A stretch of DNA of 64,000 bases. It comes from Bettongia penicillata ogilbyi (Eukaryota > Chordata > Mammalia > Diprotodontia > Potoroidae). Both the position numbers and the translations under genes were made by a program. This document shows positions 25,301 through 38,381 of the stretch, in pieces. Position 1 is the stretch's first letter, and every line of letters begins with the position of its first letter. The DNA lies in assembly GCA_023548195.1 (NCBI GenBank), contig JAJHZJ010000695.1, forward strand, positions 1,003,423 to 1,067,422. The letters are read 5' to 3'. Below the pieces are notes generated by a model that had not been told where the DNA came from, ran no database searches, and worked only from the letters and a program-made list of their open reading frames with translations.

Positions 25301-26950
25301 CAGATCTTCTTTCAATGAATTGCATAGATGTGCAACACGGGAATACTCTGAATCCTTTCTGGAAGCAGAGTTCGTTTTTAGCATGGGTCACACCTCTAGG
25401 GAATGAGTCAACTGTGCTTTGGCCCATTATAATTAACTTTTTTCCCCAATATCTTAAGAAGCACGAGAATTTACTGGTATACATCTGTGACTCCTATTAC
25501 CATTAACCTCAGGAATCTAAAAATTAATCCCGTTTCCTTGCTGTTCCCATCTGAACAGGGAAGAAGTCTCTTCTCAATGTGTTTTCATGCAATGCATATA
25601 TTTCTTGTGTCTTCCTGATCTTTCCTCTTGAAGAATCCTGCAGTGTCTCTATAGATCTGATCCTTCCCTCTCACATAGCATCTGCCCCAAAGAGCATGTG
25701 TGTTGGTAAGCAGATAAGAAGGAGCTGCTCATCTCCCTTCATTCTTCCTTATGCCTAGCATGTGAGAGTCAGATTTCTCAGGGGGTTGTATCTGTCACTT
25801 TAGGCTTGGTGAAAGGGATCAGTGTGGAGAAACTGACCAGTGTAGGAAATGCGGGAGTGGGGATAAATACGAAGAGGATGACAGAGAAAGATCTGCTCTC
25901 TAACCTATTCTATTGATCAAGGTTATTAGTCTGCCCTAATTGTCGTTATTCTTTAGGACATCCATTTAGCTGAAATGTCTATGAAGGGTAACAACGAAAG
26001 GAGGGGGTCAGTGATCAGGACAATAAGAGTTGGGGTAACTACTTTTGGGAAGCACCTTCTAAGCTCAGAGGAGAGTACTGAGACCTTGGCCTTATTTCAC
26101 TCATTTCTGAACCCACCGACTATGTCTCTATGACTCATCAGCTTCTTTAACCAGCTCTGCCAACAGATTCTCACCTTCTTCTAGGGCATCTACTTCACCT
26201 TTAGTCTCCTAAGTATCCATGGGTTGGTCTTCCTTGTGTTACTGCCAGCTATAAACAATATTACCACTGACCTTTTCATATCTCTGAACTCTGCTTGTTG
26301 TCCAGGGCACCTGGGACATGTTAATAAAGCCCTCAATGATTTGTTAAGGGGGTGGGGTTAGAGAAAAATTTATATTTCAAGGATCCAAATGGGCAGAGTA
26401 ATAGAAACAACCATTTATGCACAATGACTCTTCCCTGAATCTTTCTCCCATATTCCCTGCTATGAGGTTAAGTGTACACAGATGTATGTGAAAGCTGTTC
26501 TCTCCCCTTCCAGTGAAAAGTGTTAAAATCCATTCTCAAAGCCAGTGGACGGTACAGACCAACTATCCTGAAATGTTTGGTGAATATAGACCTACATGAT
26601 GAAGCCAGAGTGGATAGATTTATTTCTTTATCTGTGAAATGAGGGTGCTAGACTTGATGGCCTCTGAGTTTCATTCAAGTCCTAGATCTACAACCCTATG
26701 GGAATATGGAATGGGGTTAGGAGGATCCCGGAGACAGAGAAAAAAAGATCAATCTTGTAGAACAGATGGCCAAGAAGAGGATGTTGTAAGCAGATTGGGA
26801 GCATCAAGATTTCTCTACAGCCTTGGTGGTGGCAGTGGAGATAGATTAGTGGAACAGGAGAGTATTGAAAGGAGAGCAGGGTGTCTGCCTCGTGGGCATA
26901 TCTCTGGCTGTTAGGCATGTTTGAACACAAGAGACTTTGTGAATTTTAAT
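22330..26950. other. Module 1 spacer, first part (paralogous to 46.0-50.1 and 54.4-56.6 kb)
   Basis: No gene. The spacer carries old repeats shared with its paralogues: a forward MIR-like copy (23,685-23,850), a CR1/L3 3' end (23,995-24,325), an L2 3' part (24,360-24,715) and a MIR-like copy (24,725-24,850). The stretch 22,590-23,470 matches 46,620-47,470 closely, and 24,770-26,950 matches 54,425-56,640. Short reading frames here differ between the copies and are not supported as genes. Confidence 0.8.
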
Positions 26951-29900
26951 GTACATGTATCTTAATAATCTTATTTGATTTAAACTCTCATCTCAATTAC
27001 CTGCTATGTATGTTTAATAGTAGACATTGAACCTCTCTGAGATATAAATAATAAACAAACTTTTCTTGTATCTCTCAATGGATTATTGCAAGCCTATCAC
27101 TGGCAAAGATCCTTCCTTCTTAAAAACTCTCATAGTGCTTAATCTGTTCCTCTTCCACGCACACCAATCATTCTATTTAGTAATGGCATATTTGTGTTTT
27201 TAGTAATTACTCATTTTTTTTTAAATTAATAACAATTTGTTCTCTCTCACCCCCACCTCCACCAAATGACAAACAAAACAACCCATTGTAAAAAATACAC
27301 ACACTAAAACAAAATAAGTTCCCATATTGGCAACATCAAAAATATATTTCTGGTTGCCATGAAATCTATTGTCTCTCTACTGGGAAGTGAGTAGCTCTCT
27401 TCATTGTCAATTATCTGGAATCATGGTTATGTCTTCTAAGGTCTTTTTACAATGATTCTTCATTAATTGGATTAGGGGAGGAACCGAATTTGTCCCTGAA
27501 TTCTCAAACGTTGTGTTAGTGGAGAATTTGTTATGTCTGAACATCCCAACCTTGAAAGTCTTCAACTATGGCTCTGGAGAAACATGATGAATCTATTATT
27601 TGAAGAACCTTCAATCCAGGTTTTAAGACTCATTTTACCAGATGTTTGGCTGTGAGATGAATATTCTCTGTTCCATCATCTTTTGATATTGAATACTAAA
27701 GTAGATAGGGGCAACTATAGGGAGAACATACACTGTTTTAGAATTTTTAAACATTTAATTGTACACATCTACTTCCTAACCCAACCTCAAATCACATTAG
27801 AATTCATGTTTCTTAAAAATCAGATGGTGAGATCTATTTGCCATTGTATGATATTCAGCAGGGACCACAGAGCCCAGAACACAGTAGATGCTTTATAAAT
27901 ATTTATTCTCACAATGAAATAGCAGTGTGAAATTGATTTTCATTACTATCACAATGATGGCTACAAAAGATGATGTGAAGTTGCATTGCATTACAAAAAA
28001 GCATAATTTCCAGGAAAGGGGGTGTAGAAGTTGTACTGTATTCAATCTTGGCCACATGAAATCTGCAGACCATATTTATTTTTGAGCTATTAGGAAGGCT
28101 ATTAGTGAGATGGAAAGGATACTGAAAATGGTGAAGAGCCTTAAGGTGATGTTCTCTAAGAATTGCTGGAAGGAATGAGAAAATTTAACCAGGAGATCTG
28201 AATGGTAGAGTAGTCTCCAAGAATTTGGGGGACTTTCATGTGTTCTGCTTGACCCTATGAGGAATAATAAAGAGTAAAAGATACAATTTGAAGGAACTTC
28301 TCACTTCTCTGACAAATCACATCCCCACCCAGGTAATCTTAGAATTAAAAATTTGACAAATGTCTTATGCTCTAGGATAGTCATCCATTTCCCTTATAAG
28401 TTTATGGGCTCACAAAGTTCAAAGTATGAATATATTCATTTGCAGATTTATTTATGTCACTGAAAACAAAACCACTCAAATTAGAGTTAAAAGAAATTAA
28501 CATTACCCACTGATGAAAAACCATCTCTTAGAATCCTATATAGTTTCAGTCACTTACTGGAGGCACTTGGTTTCCTACATATGGGTACTCCCCGTACTGT
28601 TTGCTCTGACTGTCTTCCTTCCTTTCAGTCCATCTCAGAGGTTACTAATAACTTTCCCCTGTCATGTATTCCTTTTGCCATCTTGCATCAGTCTACTTCT
28701 ATTCCATATTTCTCCTCTCTCAGCAGATGGCACTCTGTTGCCTTGTTCTGCCTATATTCCATACTTTCAGCAGTTCCCCTCAGCTGCAAATATGAAGCTT
28801 CCAATTGTAGTTTCCATTAGTGATCCTGAATTGTCCTACTTCAACCTCATGCTTCCTGCCACTCCTTTTCCTACAATTTTCTCGACCTCCACCAGAAGGC
28901 ACTCTCCTTCCCAGTCTTCATTAGGATCTCTGAAGTGCCAGGATCACAGACTCAAGGAATTTCAGTAAAGAACACATAGGGCATTTAATCCAACCTATAT
29001 ATAGAAAAGATTTCCCTCTACAATATACCTGACAGGCAGTCCTCCAGCATTTTTTATGAAGACCTCCAGTGAAGGTGAATCCCTTGCCTTGAAAGGCTGA
29101 CCATTACGACTATTGACATTCAGATAACTCTAAGTATAAGAGAGACTTTTTTCATTTTTTTTTTGTTGATTTCTTTATTTTTCAAGCAAGACAAGTCTAA
29201 TGTGTAGCCTGAACTAAGAGAAGACTCAAAAATGAAAGAATGAAAGAAGGAATTGTTTTTTTCTGTCCATCCCCAAATTATAAAAATGTGAGGAAAGGAA
29301 AGACAGAAATAAAATTTTTTAGAATGATGTAAGAAGCCATTTCTCAAGAATCAGAGCTCTTAATTGTGTGAAAAAGGTTGTCTTGGGACCTGACATCCTC
29401 TTTTGGATATCCTTTCCCATTACAGGAACTCTAGGTCTTTAAAGAGATACTGAAAAATTGGTTTGATGAGGTATGGGTGGGGGGATGCAGCTCATTCGCT
29501 TTAAATGACTCCTGAGGTTTCATTCAAATCTGCAATTCTGAGATTGTATAAAGTTCAATCTACTCATATACTCTATGGAAATATGTGTTGCATGGAGATG
29601 GATAAATCTGAATGTCTGATAATCTGCTAGAAGTAATTCTTCCCTTACTCGAGCCTCACCCCTGACCTATTCACTGTATTTTCTAAGTGTGCAGAAATAC
29701 AATGAATTCGGATATCACAGAAAGAATAAATGATATTATATTCTTTACATGCAGATCAGAGCTAACTATTTGAAGGGAGGAGACAAAAATAGGAGACAGT
29801 CGCTCCTTTCAGTCCACTTTTCAAAAGTCATGCTCTAATCTTCTGGAATCCTGAGTTTTAAATATATAGACATGCATGGCCTACACTCTTAAGCACATTT

Positions 29901-30351
29901 GATCAGGTGATGAATAAGACCATCATATTCACAGAATGCATGAATAGTCAGGGAGGCAAGATATTTTTGGGGGAATATCTCAACCCAGTAAGGATAGTAA
30001 GTATCCTCAGGAATATCCTGGGCTTCAGTGGAGACATAGTCCTCTTTCCTGCAATTATTTATAATTTATAATTATAAATTTTAACATAATTATATTACAT
30101 CCTGTAATGTAATTATTATGACTTCAAATCAATTTCAACTTAAACTTACGTTATTCAATCTCATATTTCAGAACTAAGTGTAGATTGTAGGGTATAATAT
30201 GTTATGAAATCAATGAATCCTAAGGAGAAGCTACCAAACATTTCCTAATGGTTATATGTCTTGAGTGTTTCTAACAACACAATGAACTCCTATTGGAAGA
30301 AAAAAAAATTTGACCCCAGATGTCTGTATGGGAGATCCCAAGGACCACTGA
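26951..30351. other. Module 1 spacer, second part ('B')
   Basis: No gene. This block lies 3' of the OR pseudogene in its sense direction. It recurs at 31,900-35,600, in part at 50,097-52,041, and at 56,640-60,849. The piece at 28,960-29,130 resembles a CR1/L3 fragment. A 151-codon plus-strand frame at 28,513-28,968 is not kept in the paralogues. Confidence 0.8.
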
Positions 30352-30984
30352 TTAGGCTGTATATTTGCACAGAGAGACCATACAAAGAATGTCACGCTTG
30401 GTTTTGATGCTATAGATGATAGGGTTCATTAATGGAGGAAAAAGGAAATGGATATAGCACATTGCAATGTGAACCACATGTGGCACATACTTTCCAAAAT
30501 GGTGAATGAGCGACAAGCCAATCACTGTGACGTAGAACACTAGAACACAGTAGATGTGGGAGACACAGGTGTTAAGGACTTTGGTCCTCTCCTCTCCTGA
30601 GACAATGCCCAAGACTGTCTTTAGCATTAGGATACAAGAGAAAAGGGTGATCAAGGAATATAGGAAAACAGTAAAAACCAGAAGTACTAAGGTAATGTCT
30701 GCACAGGCCAGTTTGATGACATCCTGATGGAGGTAGAAAGAATGGGAGAGAACGTGGGAACGGCAGTAGTGAAACCAATGGAGGGGAACTACTGGGGGAA
30801 CTATAGTCACACAGCTTCTTAGGAGTGCCCCCACGTCCATCTTTACCACTTTGGTGTTGGTGAGGATAGATGAGTATCTCAGAGGATTTCTAATGGCAAT
30901 GAATTGATCCTAAACCATAGCAAGCAAAACACCTGATTCCACTATGGCAAGTGAATGGATAAAGTAGGCTTGAGAGAAGCAGAA
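30352..30984 (-). pseudogene. 5'-truncated OR51M1-like pseudogene (module 1)
   Basis: Only TM3 to the C-terminus remains. At 30,984 receptor homology stops abruptly inside the FCFSQ block (residues 94-98 of the intact gene), and spacer sequence follows. The DRY-region tyrosine codon is a TAG stop (MAYDR becomes MV-stop-DQ). Further in, an 18-base in-frame deletion removes six residues after CADIT, and nine bases are missing after IKTK near the C-terminus. The open part of 165 codons keeps the TM6 CVSH block and PPLMNPIIY of TM7. Its nearest relatives are the pseudogene at 35,603 and the intact gene at 60,850. It cannot encode a receptor. Confidence 0.9.
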
Positions 30985-33900
30985 AAACAAGAGTTGGGGT
31001 GAGCACCTTTAGGAAGCACTTTCTAAGTTCAGAGTATGGAGATCTTGGCCTTATTTCACTTATTTCTGGACCCACTGACTATGTCTCTATGACTCTATCA
31101 GCTTCTTTAATCAGTTCTGCCAACAGATTCTCACCCTCTTCTAGGGCATCTTCTTCATCTTTATTTTCCTAAGTATCCATGTGTTTGTCTTCCTTGTGTT
31201 ACTGCCAGCTATATACTAATATTACTAGTGACCCTTTCATATCTCTGAACTCTGCTCACTGTCCAGGCCACCTGGGACATGTTAATAAAGCCCTCAAAGG
31301 TTCGTTGAGGGGGTGGGTTTAGATAAAATTTTACATTTCAGGGATTCAAAAGAACAGAGTAATAGAAACAATCATTTATGGACAGTGGCTTTTCTCTGAA
31401 TCTTTCCCTCGTATTCCCCATTGTGATGTTAAATGTACACAGATGCATGTGAGAGCTATTCTCTGTCCTTTCAATGGAAAAAAAAAAGGTTAGATTCCCT
31501 TCTAAATGCCAGTGGACAATACAGAAGAACAATTCTGAAATGTTTTGTGAAGATAGACCTATATGATGAAACCAGAGTATACAGATCTATTTCTTCATCT
31601 ACAAAATGAGGATGGTAGATTTGATGGCTAAGTTTTATTCCCTTTCTAGATCTATGAGCCTATGGGCACATGGAATGAGATTAGGAAGATGCTGGAGACA
31701 GATATCAAAAGATCAATTTTATAGAACAGATGGCCTATGAGAGGGTGTTTTAAGCGGGATGCAAGCATCAGAATCCTCCCACAGTCTTGGCAGTGGCAAT
31801 GGAGATGGATTAGGGGAGTTCTGAGAGGATTGCAGGGGTGTCTGGTCTATGGGCATATCTCTGGCTATGGCTGTTAGTCATGTCTGAGCATGAAAGACTG
31901 TGCAAGGATTTATGTATTTGTAACTTAATAAGCCTATTTGATCTAAACTTTCATCTCAGTTATCTGCTACATATGCTTGGTAGCCATTGAACCTCTCTGA
32001 GCTACAATTTCTTTATCTTATAGTTGAAATAAACAAGCCCTTCTAGCCTCTCTCAAAGCATTATTGCCAAGCTATAGCAGACAAAGGCGCTTCTTCCTTA
32101 AAAATTTCTATTACTTAGTCTGTTCCTTTCTCATGCACTCCAATCATTTCACTTACTAATGCCAGTATTGTGTTTTTAGTAAAACAAAAAAAAAACATAT
32201 TTTTTTAAATGAACAAGAATTTGTTCTCTCTCAATCCCATCTCCCTCAACTGAAGAACAAAAGAAACCACTGTAACAAATGTGCACAATAAAGCAAAACA
32301 ATTTCCCATGTTGGCCACTTCAAAAAATGTGTTTCTTTTTGCCGTGGAGTCTATCATCTCTCTATCAGGAATTGAGTAACTTTCTTCATTGGCAGTCCTC
32401 TGGAGTCACAGTTATGTCTCCTAAGGCCTTTTTTCAATGCTTTTTCCTCAATGATATGAGGGGAGGAGGATTTGTCCCTGAACTCTCAAATATTGCATTA
32501 ACTTCCCTTAGTGGAGAACTTATCTCAGTGTCCAAACTTGGAAAGTTTTTGACTAGGAATACAGAGACAGATAATGAATCTATTATTTGGAAGAACATTG
32601 AATCCAGGTTTTGAAAGACTCATTTTACCAGAAGTGTGCTAGATGTATAATATTCTCTGTCCCTGTGTCTTTTGTTATTGAATACTAAAGTAGATAGGGA
32701 CAGCAACAGGGAGCATAGGCACTGTTTAAGAACTGTGAAACATTTAAATGAATTCATCTAATCCTTAGCCACAAGGAGAGCAAGGGGCAGCTAGGTGGTG
32801 CAGTGGATAGAGTACCAGTGCAGGAGTCAGGAGGACCTGAGTTCAAATTTCACCTCAGACACTCACTAGCTGTGTGACCTTGGGCAAGTCACTTAACCCC
32901 AAGTGTCTCATCCTGGGTCATCTCCAGTCATCCTGATGAATATCTGATCACTGGATTCAGATGGCTCTGGAGGAGAAGTGAGGCTGGTGACCTGCACAGC
33001 CTTACCTCATTCAAAACAAAGTGAAGTTCAAGTCATGTCATTATTTTTCTGATTGCACAGTCTCCTTTGGCAATGAAGGATGAACACGCACACACAGCCC
33101 AACCCCCAATCACATTAGCATTCAAGTTTCTTGAAATCAGATTCTGAGATCTACTTGCCATTGTATGATATTCAGCCAGGACCACAAAGCCCAGACACAA
33201 TGAAAGCTTTGTAAATATTTATTCTCACAATAAAATAGCAGTGTGAAATTGATTTTAAGCATTTTTCCAATTATGGCCACAAAACTTAATGTGAATTTAT
33301 GCTGCATTACAAAAGTCCTAGTTTCCAGGAAAGAGGACAAGATAGGTATATTGTATTCTACCTTGGCCAGACCAGATCTGCATACTGTGTTTAATCCTGA
33401 GGACTGGACTTTAGGGAGGATATTACTGATATGGAAAATATACAGAAGATGGTGAAAAACCCTAAGGTGATATCTTCTAAGGATTGCTTGAAAGAACTGA
33501 AAATATATAACCTAGAACAGTCTGCAAGTATTTGAAGGACTTTCATGTGTTCTGCTTGGCTCAATGAGGAATAATAGAGTAATGGATGTAATTTGAAAGG
33601 AATTCTCATTTCTCTGACAAATCACATCCAAAAAGATAATGCTAGAACTAAAGAATTTGACAAATGTCTTATGCTCTAGGATAGTCATCTATTCGCTATA
33701 TAAGTTTGTGGGCTCACAAAGCTCAAAATATGAATATATTCATTTACAGATTTACTTGTAAGTCAAAGAAAAAGCCACCCAAATTAGTGTCAAAAGAAAT
33801 TATCATTACCTACTAATAAAAAATCATCTATTAGAATCCTATATAGTCTCAATCACTTACCTGAGGCACTAGGTTTCCTACTTATTGGTATTCCCCTTCC

Positions 33901-35602
33901 TGTTTGCCATGGCTCTCTTGCTTTCAGTCTATACAAGAAGCCACTGGTAGTTTCTCCCTGTCATGAATGCCTTTTGACATCTTGCATTAGTCTACTTGTA
34001 TTCCATACTTCTCTCTCGGCAGATGGTACTATGTCGACTATATTCCATACTTTCATCAGTTCCCCTCAGCTACAAATATGAAGCTTCAAATTATAGATTC
34101 CTTTAGTGATCCTGAATTGTTCTACCTATATTTAATGCTTCCTGCCATTTCTTTTTAATTTCCTTGGCTTCCAACAGAGGGCACTCTTCTTTCCAGGGCA
34201 CTTCGCAGTCCTTCCTAGGATCTCTGATTTTCCAGGACTACAGACTCAAGGAGCTTCAGAAGAAAACTAAGAGGACATTTTGTTCAACCTATACATGGAA
34301 AAGATTTCCTTCTGCAATATACCTGTCAAGCAGATGTTAAACCCTTTTTTCTAAACACCTCTGGTGAAGGTGAATCCATTGCCTTGAAAGAATGACCATG
34401 GCAACTAGGGGTATAAGTCTAGGGGTAAGGGAGTTTTTTTTTTATTTGTTTGTTTATTTGTTTTTCAAGAAGGACAACTCTAATGTTTACCCTGAACTAA
34501 GAAAAGGCTCAAGAATGAAATGTTTGCAATCTCCAAATGCTTGAAGAGATAAAGCATAAAAGAGGGATTGGGCTTTTTCTATGCATCCCCAAATTGCAAA
34601 AGTAGGAGGACAAGGAAAGGCAGAGATATGTATTTTTATAAAATGATATAAGAAGAAATATTTTAAGAACCAGAGCTCTTGATTATATAAAGGAGGTTCT
34701 CTTGGGAACCAGCATCTCAATTTAATGTCCTCTCCCATTAGAGGAACTTTAGGTGTTTAAACAGAAACTGATAAATTGGCTTGATGATGTATTTAGAGGG
34801 GATGCAGCTGAAGTATTTATTGCACTAAATGACCTCTGAGGTTCCATTCAATCTGCAGTTCTGAGATTTTATATAAAGTTCAATATACTCACATAGTGTA
34901 TGGCGGTATGTGTTACATGCAGACGGATAAATCTGAATGGCAGATAATCTGCTAGAAGTAAATTTTTCTGCCACTCCATTCTAACCCCTGACCTGTTCTC
35001 TGCACATCCTATTGGAAATGTCCAGAAATGGCATGATTTCAGATATCACAGTAAGAATAAATGATGTTATATTCTTTACATACAGATTAGAGCTAACTAT
35101 TTGAAAGTAAGAGACAGAAATAGAAAATAGTCATTGTTTTCAAGACACTTTGGAGAATGTATGGTCTTATCTTCTGTAATCCTGACTTTTAAACATGTAG
35201 ACATGCATGGCCTACACTCTCAAGCCCACTTGGTCAGCTGAAGAACAAGGGTATCACATTCACATAACCCATTAATAGTCAGGGAGGCAAGATTTGGGGG
35301 GGGGAATATCTCAACCTAGTAAGGGTAGCAAGTATCATCAGGAATATCCTAGGCTTCTTGCAGACATAGTTCTCCCTTATAGTATTAAATAATGATTATG
35401 ATTTAAAATCAATCACAACTTAAAGTTCACTTATTTAATTTCATATTTGAGAACTAAGTGTAGACTGTAACTATATTTGTGTTAATTAATCACAGAAGAA
35501 GCTACCAAGAATTCCTTAATGGCTAAATGTCTTGAGTGCTTTTAAGAGCATAGAAAATTATTGACCCTACTTGCCTTTATGGGAGATCCCAAGGAGCACT
35601 GA
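30985..35602. other. Module 2 spacer
   Basis: No gene. The block starts inside the spacer (equivalent to about 26,012, 50,030 and 55,645) and runs to the next receptor pseudogene. It contains one inserted SINE (32,784-33,110) that is absent at the equivalent places in modules 1 and 4. Otherwise it is paralogous to 26,012-30,351 and 55,645-60,849. Confidence 0.8.
32784..33110 (+). repeat. Composite marsupial SINE, near full length
   Basis: The head 'ggcagctaggtggtgcagtg' and the core 'aggacctgagttcaaatttc' and 'cttgggcaagtcacttaacc' are followed by the RTE-like half 'tggctctggaggagaagtga' and 'gcaatgaaggatgaacac'. It is well preserved, so younger than the surrounding MIR and L2 copies. It interrupts the module 2 spacer between blocks that match 27,760-27,790 in module 1. 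Confidence 0.85.
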
Positions 35603-36527
35603 TTAGGCCTTGGATTTGCACAGAGAGAGCATACAAAGAATGCCATGCTGAATCTGTTTGATTTTGATGCTATAGATGATAGGGTTCATTAATGGAGGAA
35701 AGAGGAAATGGACATAGCTTACTGCAATGTGAGCCACATGTGGCACATACTTTCCAAAACGGTGAATGAGAGATAAACCAATCCCTGTAACAAAGAAGAC
35801 CAGAACACAGTAGATGTGGGAGACACAGGTGTTAAGGGCTTTGTTCCTCTCCTCTCCTGAGGCAATACCCATGACTGTTTTTAGGATTACAATACAAGAG
35901 AGAAGGATGATCAAGAAATCTAGGAATACAATAAGAATCAAAAATATTAGATAGATGCTATTGAATGTGATGTCTGCACAGGTCAGTTTGATGACATCCT
36001 GGTAGAGGCAGAAAGTATGGGAGAGAACATGGGAATGGCAATAATGGAACCAATGGAGGGGAACTATAGCCAAACAGCCTCTTGGGAGTGCCCCCACCCC
36101 AATTTTTACCACTTTGGTGTTGGTGAGGATAGATGAGTATCTCAAGGGATTTCTAATGGCAATGAATCGATCATAAGCCATGGCAAGCAAGACACCTGAT
36201 TCCACTATGGCAAGTGAATGGATAGAGTAGTCTTGAGAGAAGCAGAACCCATGGCCAATCTCCCTGTGATCTAACCACAGGACTCCCAGTACAGTGGGCG
36301 TTGTGGTCATATTCACCCCAAGGTCAGTGGTTGCCAGCATGGCTAGGAAATAGCACATGGGCTCATGGAGACTGTGGTCATCCCTGATGAGGTAGAGGAG
36401 GATGCCATTGCCCAGAATCACGAAGGTATACACAGCAAAAGAAAGGGATGGAGATCCAGTGGTGGGCTTCTTCCAGGTCTGAGAAGCCAGTCAGAAGGAA
36501 GGGTGCAGAGCTGATATTGAGTCACAT
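35603..36527 (-). pseudogene. Nearly complete OR51M1-like pseudogene (module 2)
   Basis: The full receptor is present but has two clear lesions. The start ATG (36,527-36,525) is followed directly by TGA (36,524-36,522), where the intact gene has TGG. One extra A in the run at 36,437-36,440 shifts the frame inside the FFAVY block of TM1. A 12-base in-frame deletion also removes four residues before VPLHWFHY in the second extracellular loop (compare 61,311-61,345). From a downstream ATG at 36,433 there is an open frame of 276 codons. It keeps GNG in TM1, [15 protein letters not shown], the cysteines of loop 2 and [10 protein letters not shown] protein from that ATG would lack the N-terminus and the first part of TM1, so function is unlikely. 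An alternative is a recently lost gene that still segregates; the deletion is shared by none of the other copies here. Confidence 0.92.
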
Positions 36528-36847
36528 AATGGGAATCTTGCAGATCAAAAAGAGGACTGCCTTATTGCTGTGGTCACAGGAATACAGGTCTTTTCTTTTA
36601 TCAATCTGTTTGTTTTTTCACTAAATTATCATGAGAGTAACCCAGTTGGTCCTGTTTTTTTTTAATTGAAGGAAAATAATCATATTAGTATAGAAATTAA
36701 GGATAAGCAGTGTGCTCCCTATTAGACAGATACTATCTTTATGGTACTGGCAATATTTTTGTTTCTTATTTATGTCATTAATTTACTACGCACTTCTATT
36801 CCAAAGTAAACAACCACAAATCAAGGGCTTCATAATTGAGCATATGT

Positions 36848-37106
36848 GTTTGTCCTTTGCTGCTGAAGAAGACCATGCCATCAGAGAAATAATGACATGA
36901 CTTGCACTTGACTTGGTTTTGGGTGAGGGAAGGCTGTGCAGGTCACCAGCCTCACTTCTCCTCCAGAGCCACTGAATCCGGTGATGAGATATTCTTCAGG
37001 ATGACTGGAGATGACCTAGGATGAGACAATTGGGGTTAAATGATTTGAACTCAGGTCCTCCCGACTCTTGAATTCATGCTCTATCCACCACACCACCTAG
37101 CTGCCC
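36848..37106 (-). repeat. Composite marsupial SINE, minus
   Basis: Reverse of the SINE at 32,784: 'tgctgaagaagaccatgcca', 'cagcctcacttctcctccag', then 'cacaccacctagctgcccc' at the tRNA-head end. It is absent from the equivalent site of module 4 (near 62,090), so it inserted after the modules separated. Confidence 0.85.
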
Positions 37107-37834
37107 CATGTTGGGCATATAACTACCTATGCAACAGCAGTCAGGGCTTCTTTTATCAGACCTGCCTATGGGTGAGTGGTCAAATAAACAAGAGAGAGAG
37201 GTGGAACTTCTTGTGTACCCAGACATTATACAAATTAAACAAAATATTTTATCTTATTAAATTCAGGGTCAAGGATGTTGACATTAATATCTCAAGTTAA
37301 TATAGCAATTTAATATGTTCAGTGAGATTTCTTTACACATGTAAGATGCTTTGTACCTGTAAGCTAATCAAGGTACGTGGAATGGGGGTAAGGCCTCTGA
37401 TTTCATTGATCTAGGGAACTCCCAGATGTGAAGACTCTATCTACTAATGTAGGTCAGCATCTTCTCTAAAATTCATTGTCTTGGAATAAAAAAAACACAA
37501 TACCTACATCACAGAGATATTTAAGTCCAAGGACTAGGGTGATATAGGCAATTATGTGTCAAATTCGGGGTGTTTATTGCTGACTCCCTAGTCAATATTC
37601 CGTACAACATTTTCATAATTTGCAAAAACTGAGACTTTTGGGGTAAATGGTTTATTGGTCATCATATGGATATTAAAGATGGATCTGGAATTCTATGTTT
37701 TAAAGCTAGTATTCCTTCCTCTACAAGCTAATGCTTTTCAAATGATTGCTCTTTGAGTGTACACTTTATATCTTCACTGTCAAGTAGGATACTATAGCTA
37801 ATGTGTGAACCAGTAGGGAAGGAAGGGAATAAGT

Positions 37835-38070
37835 GTTTGTAAAATATCATTGTGCTAAGCACAATATGCATACTATTGTCTCATTTGATCCTCACAATAG
37901 CTCTGAGAAGTAGTTGCTATTGTTCTTATTTTACTGTTGAAGAAACTGAGAAAAACAGAAGTTAAGCTGACTTGCCCAGGGTCACACAGATAATAAGGAT
38001 CTGAGCTGATGTTGGAACCCAGACTCTAGGTCCAGGGTTCCGTCCCCTGTGTCACATGATTATCTCAGCC
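37835..38070 (-). repeat. MIR-like SINE, minus
   Basis: Reverse MIR order: 'atttgatcctcacaatagct', 'gaagaaactgagaaaaacag', 'cttgcccagggtcacacaga'. The equivalent copy in module 4 is at 63,235-63,480. Confidence 0.7.
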
Positions 38071-38381
38071 ACTGATCAAAGAAGCAGTGACAAAGTTATC
38101 TAGGGATATGTTCTTTGAATTGGATGAGACTAGTGACACTGACAGAGCAAGTGCAAGCTTCTTGACCTGACCGAATGATGCATAAACTAGACGCTGAATG
38201 AATGGTCAAAACTTTAACTAAATTCCAAACTGGTGATACCTGAGTGAATGACTCAGTTTGTTGGGATTTCCCTGTTGATCTTGCCTGCATTTCTCACATC
38301 AGCTCCAAAGGTGAGTCATCCTATGATTACCAGTGTTGATCAGCATACCTGGAGGGAAAACCAGGAGAAAGAAAAGACAGA

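Larger units (their letters stand above)
36590..38375. other. 5' flank of the module 2 receptor, paralogous to 61,860-63,830
   Basis: The flank matches that of the intact gene from the 'cagttggtcctgtttt' block near 36,640 (61,900) to 'agtgttgatcag' near 38,332 (63,781). A SINE at 36,848-37,106 is present here only. Any upstream exon or promoter of these receptors should lie in this shared flank, but no motif can be assigned by eye. Confidence 0.75.

Noticed and set aside
28513..28968. A 151-codon plus-strand reading frame in the module 1 spacer.
   Set aside because: The paralogous stretches at 33,810, 50,210, 58,040 and 59,700 carry frameshifts and stops at different places. The predicted protein has no recognisable domain.
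30056..30120. AT-rich palindrome-like stretch in the module 1 spacer.
   Set aside because: It is low-complexity and absent from the other modules, with no sign of function.
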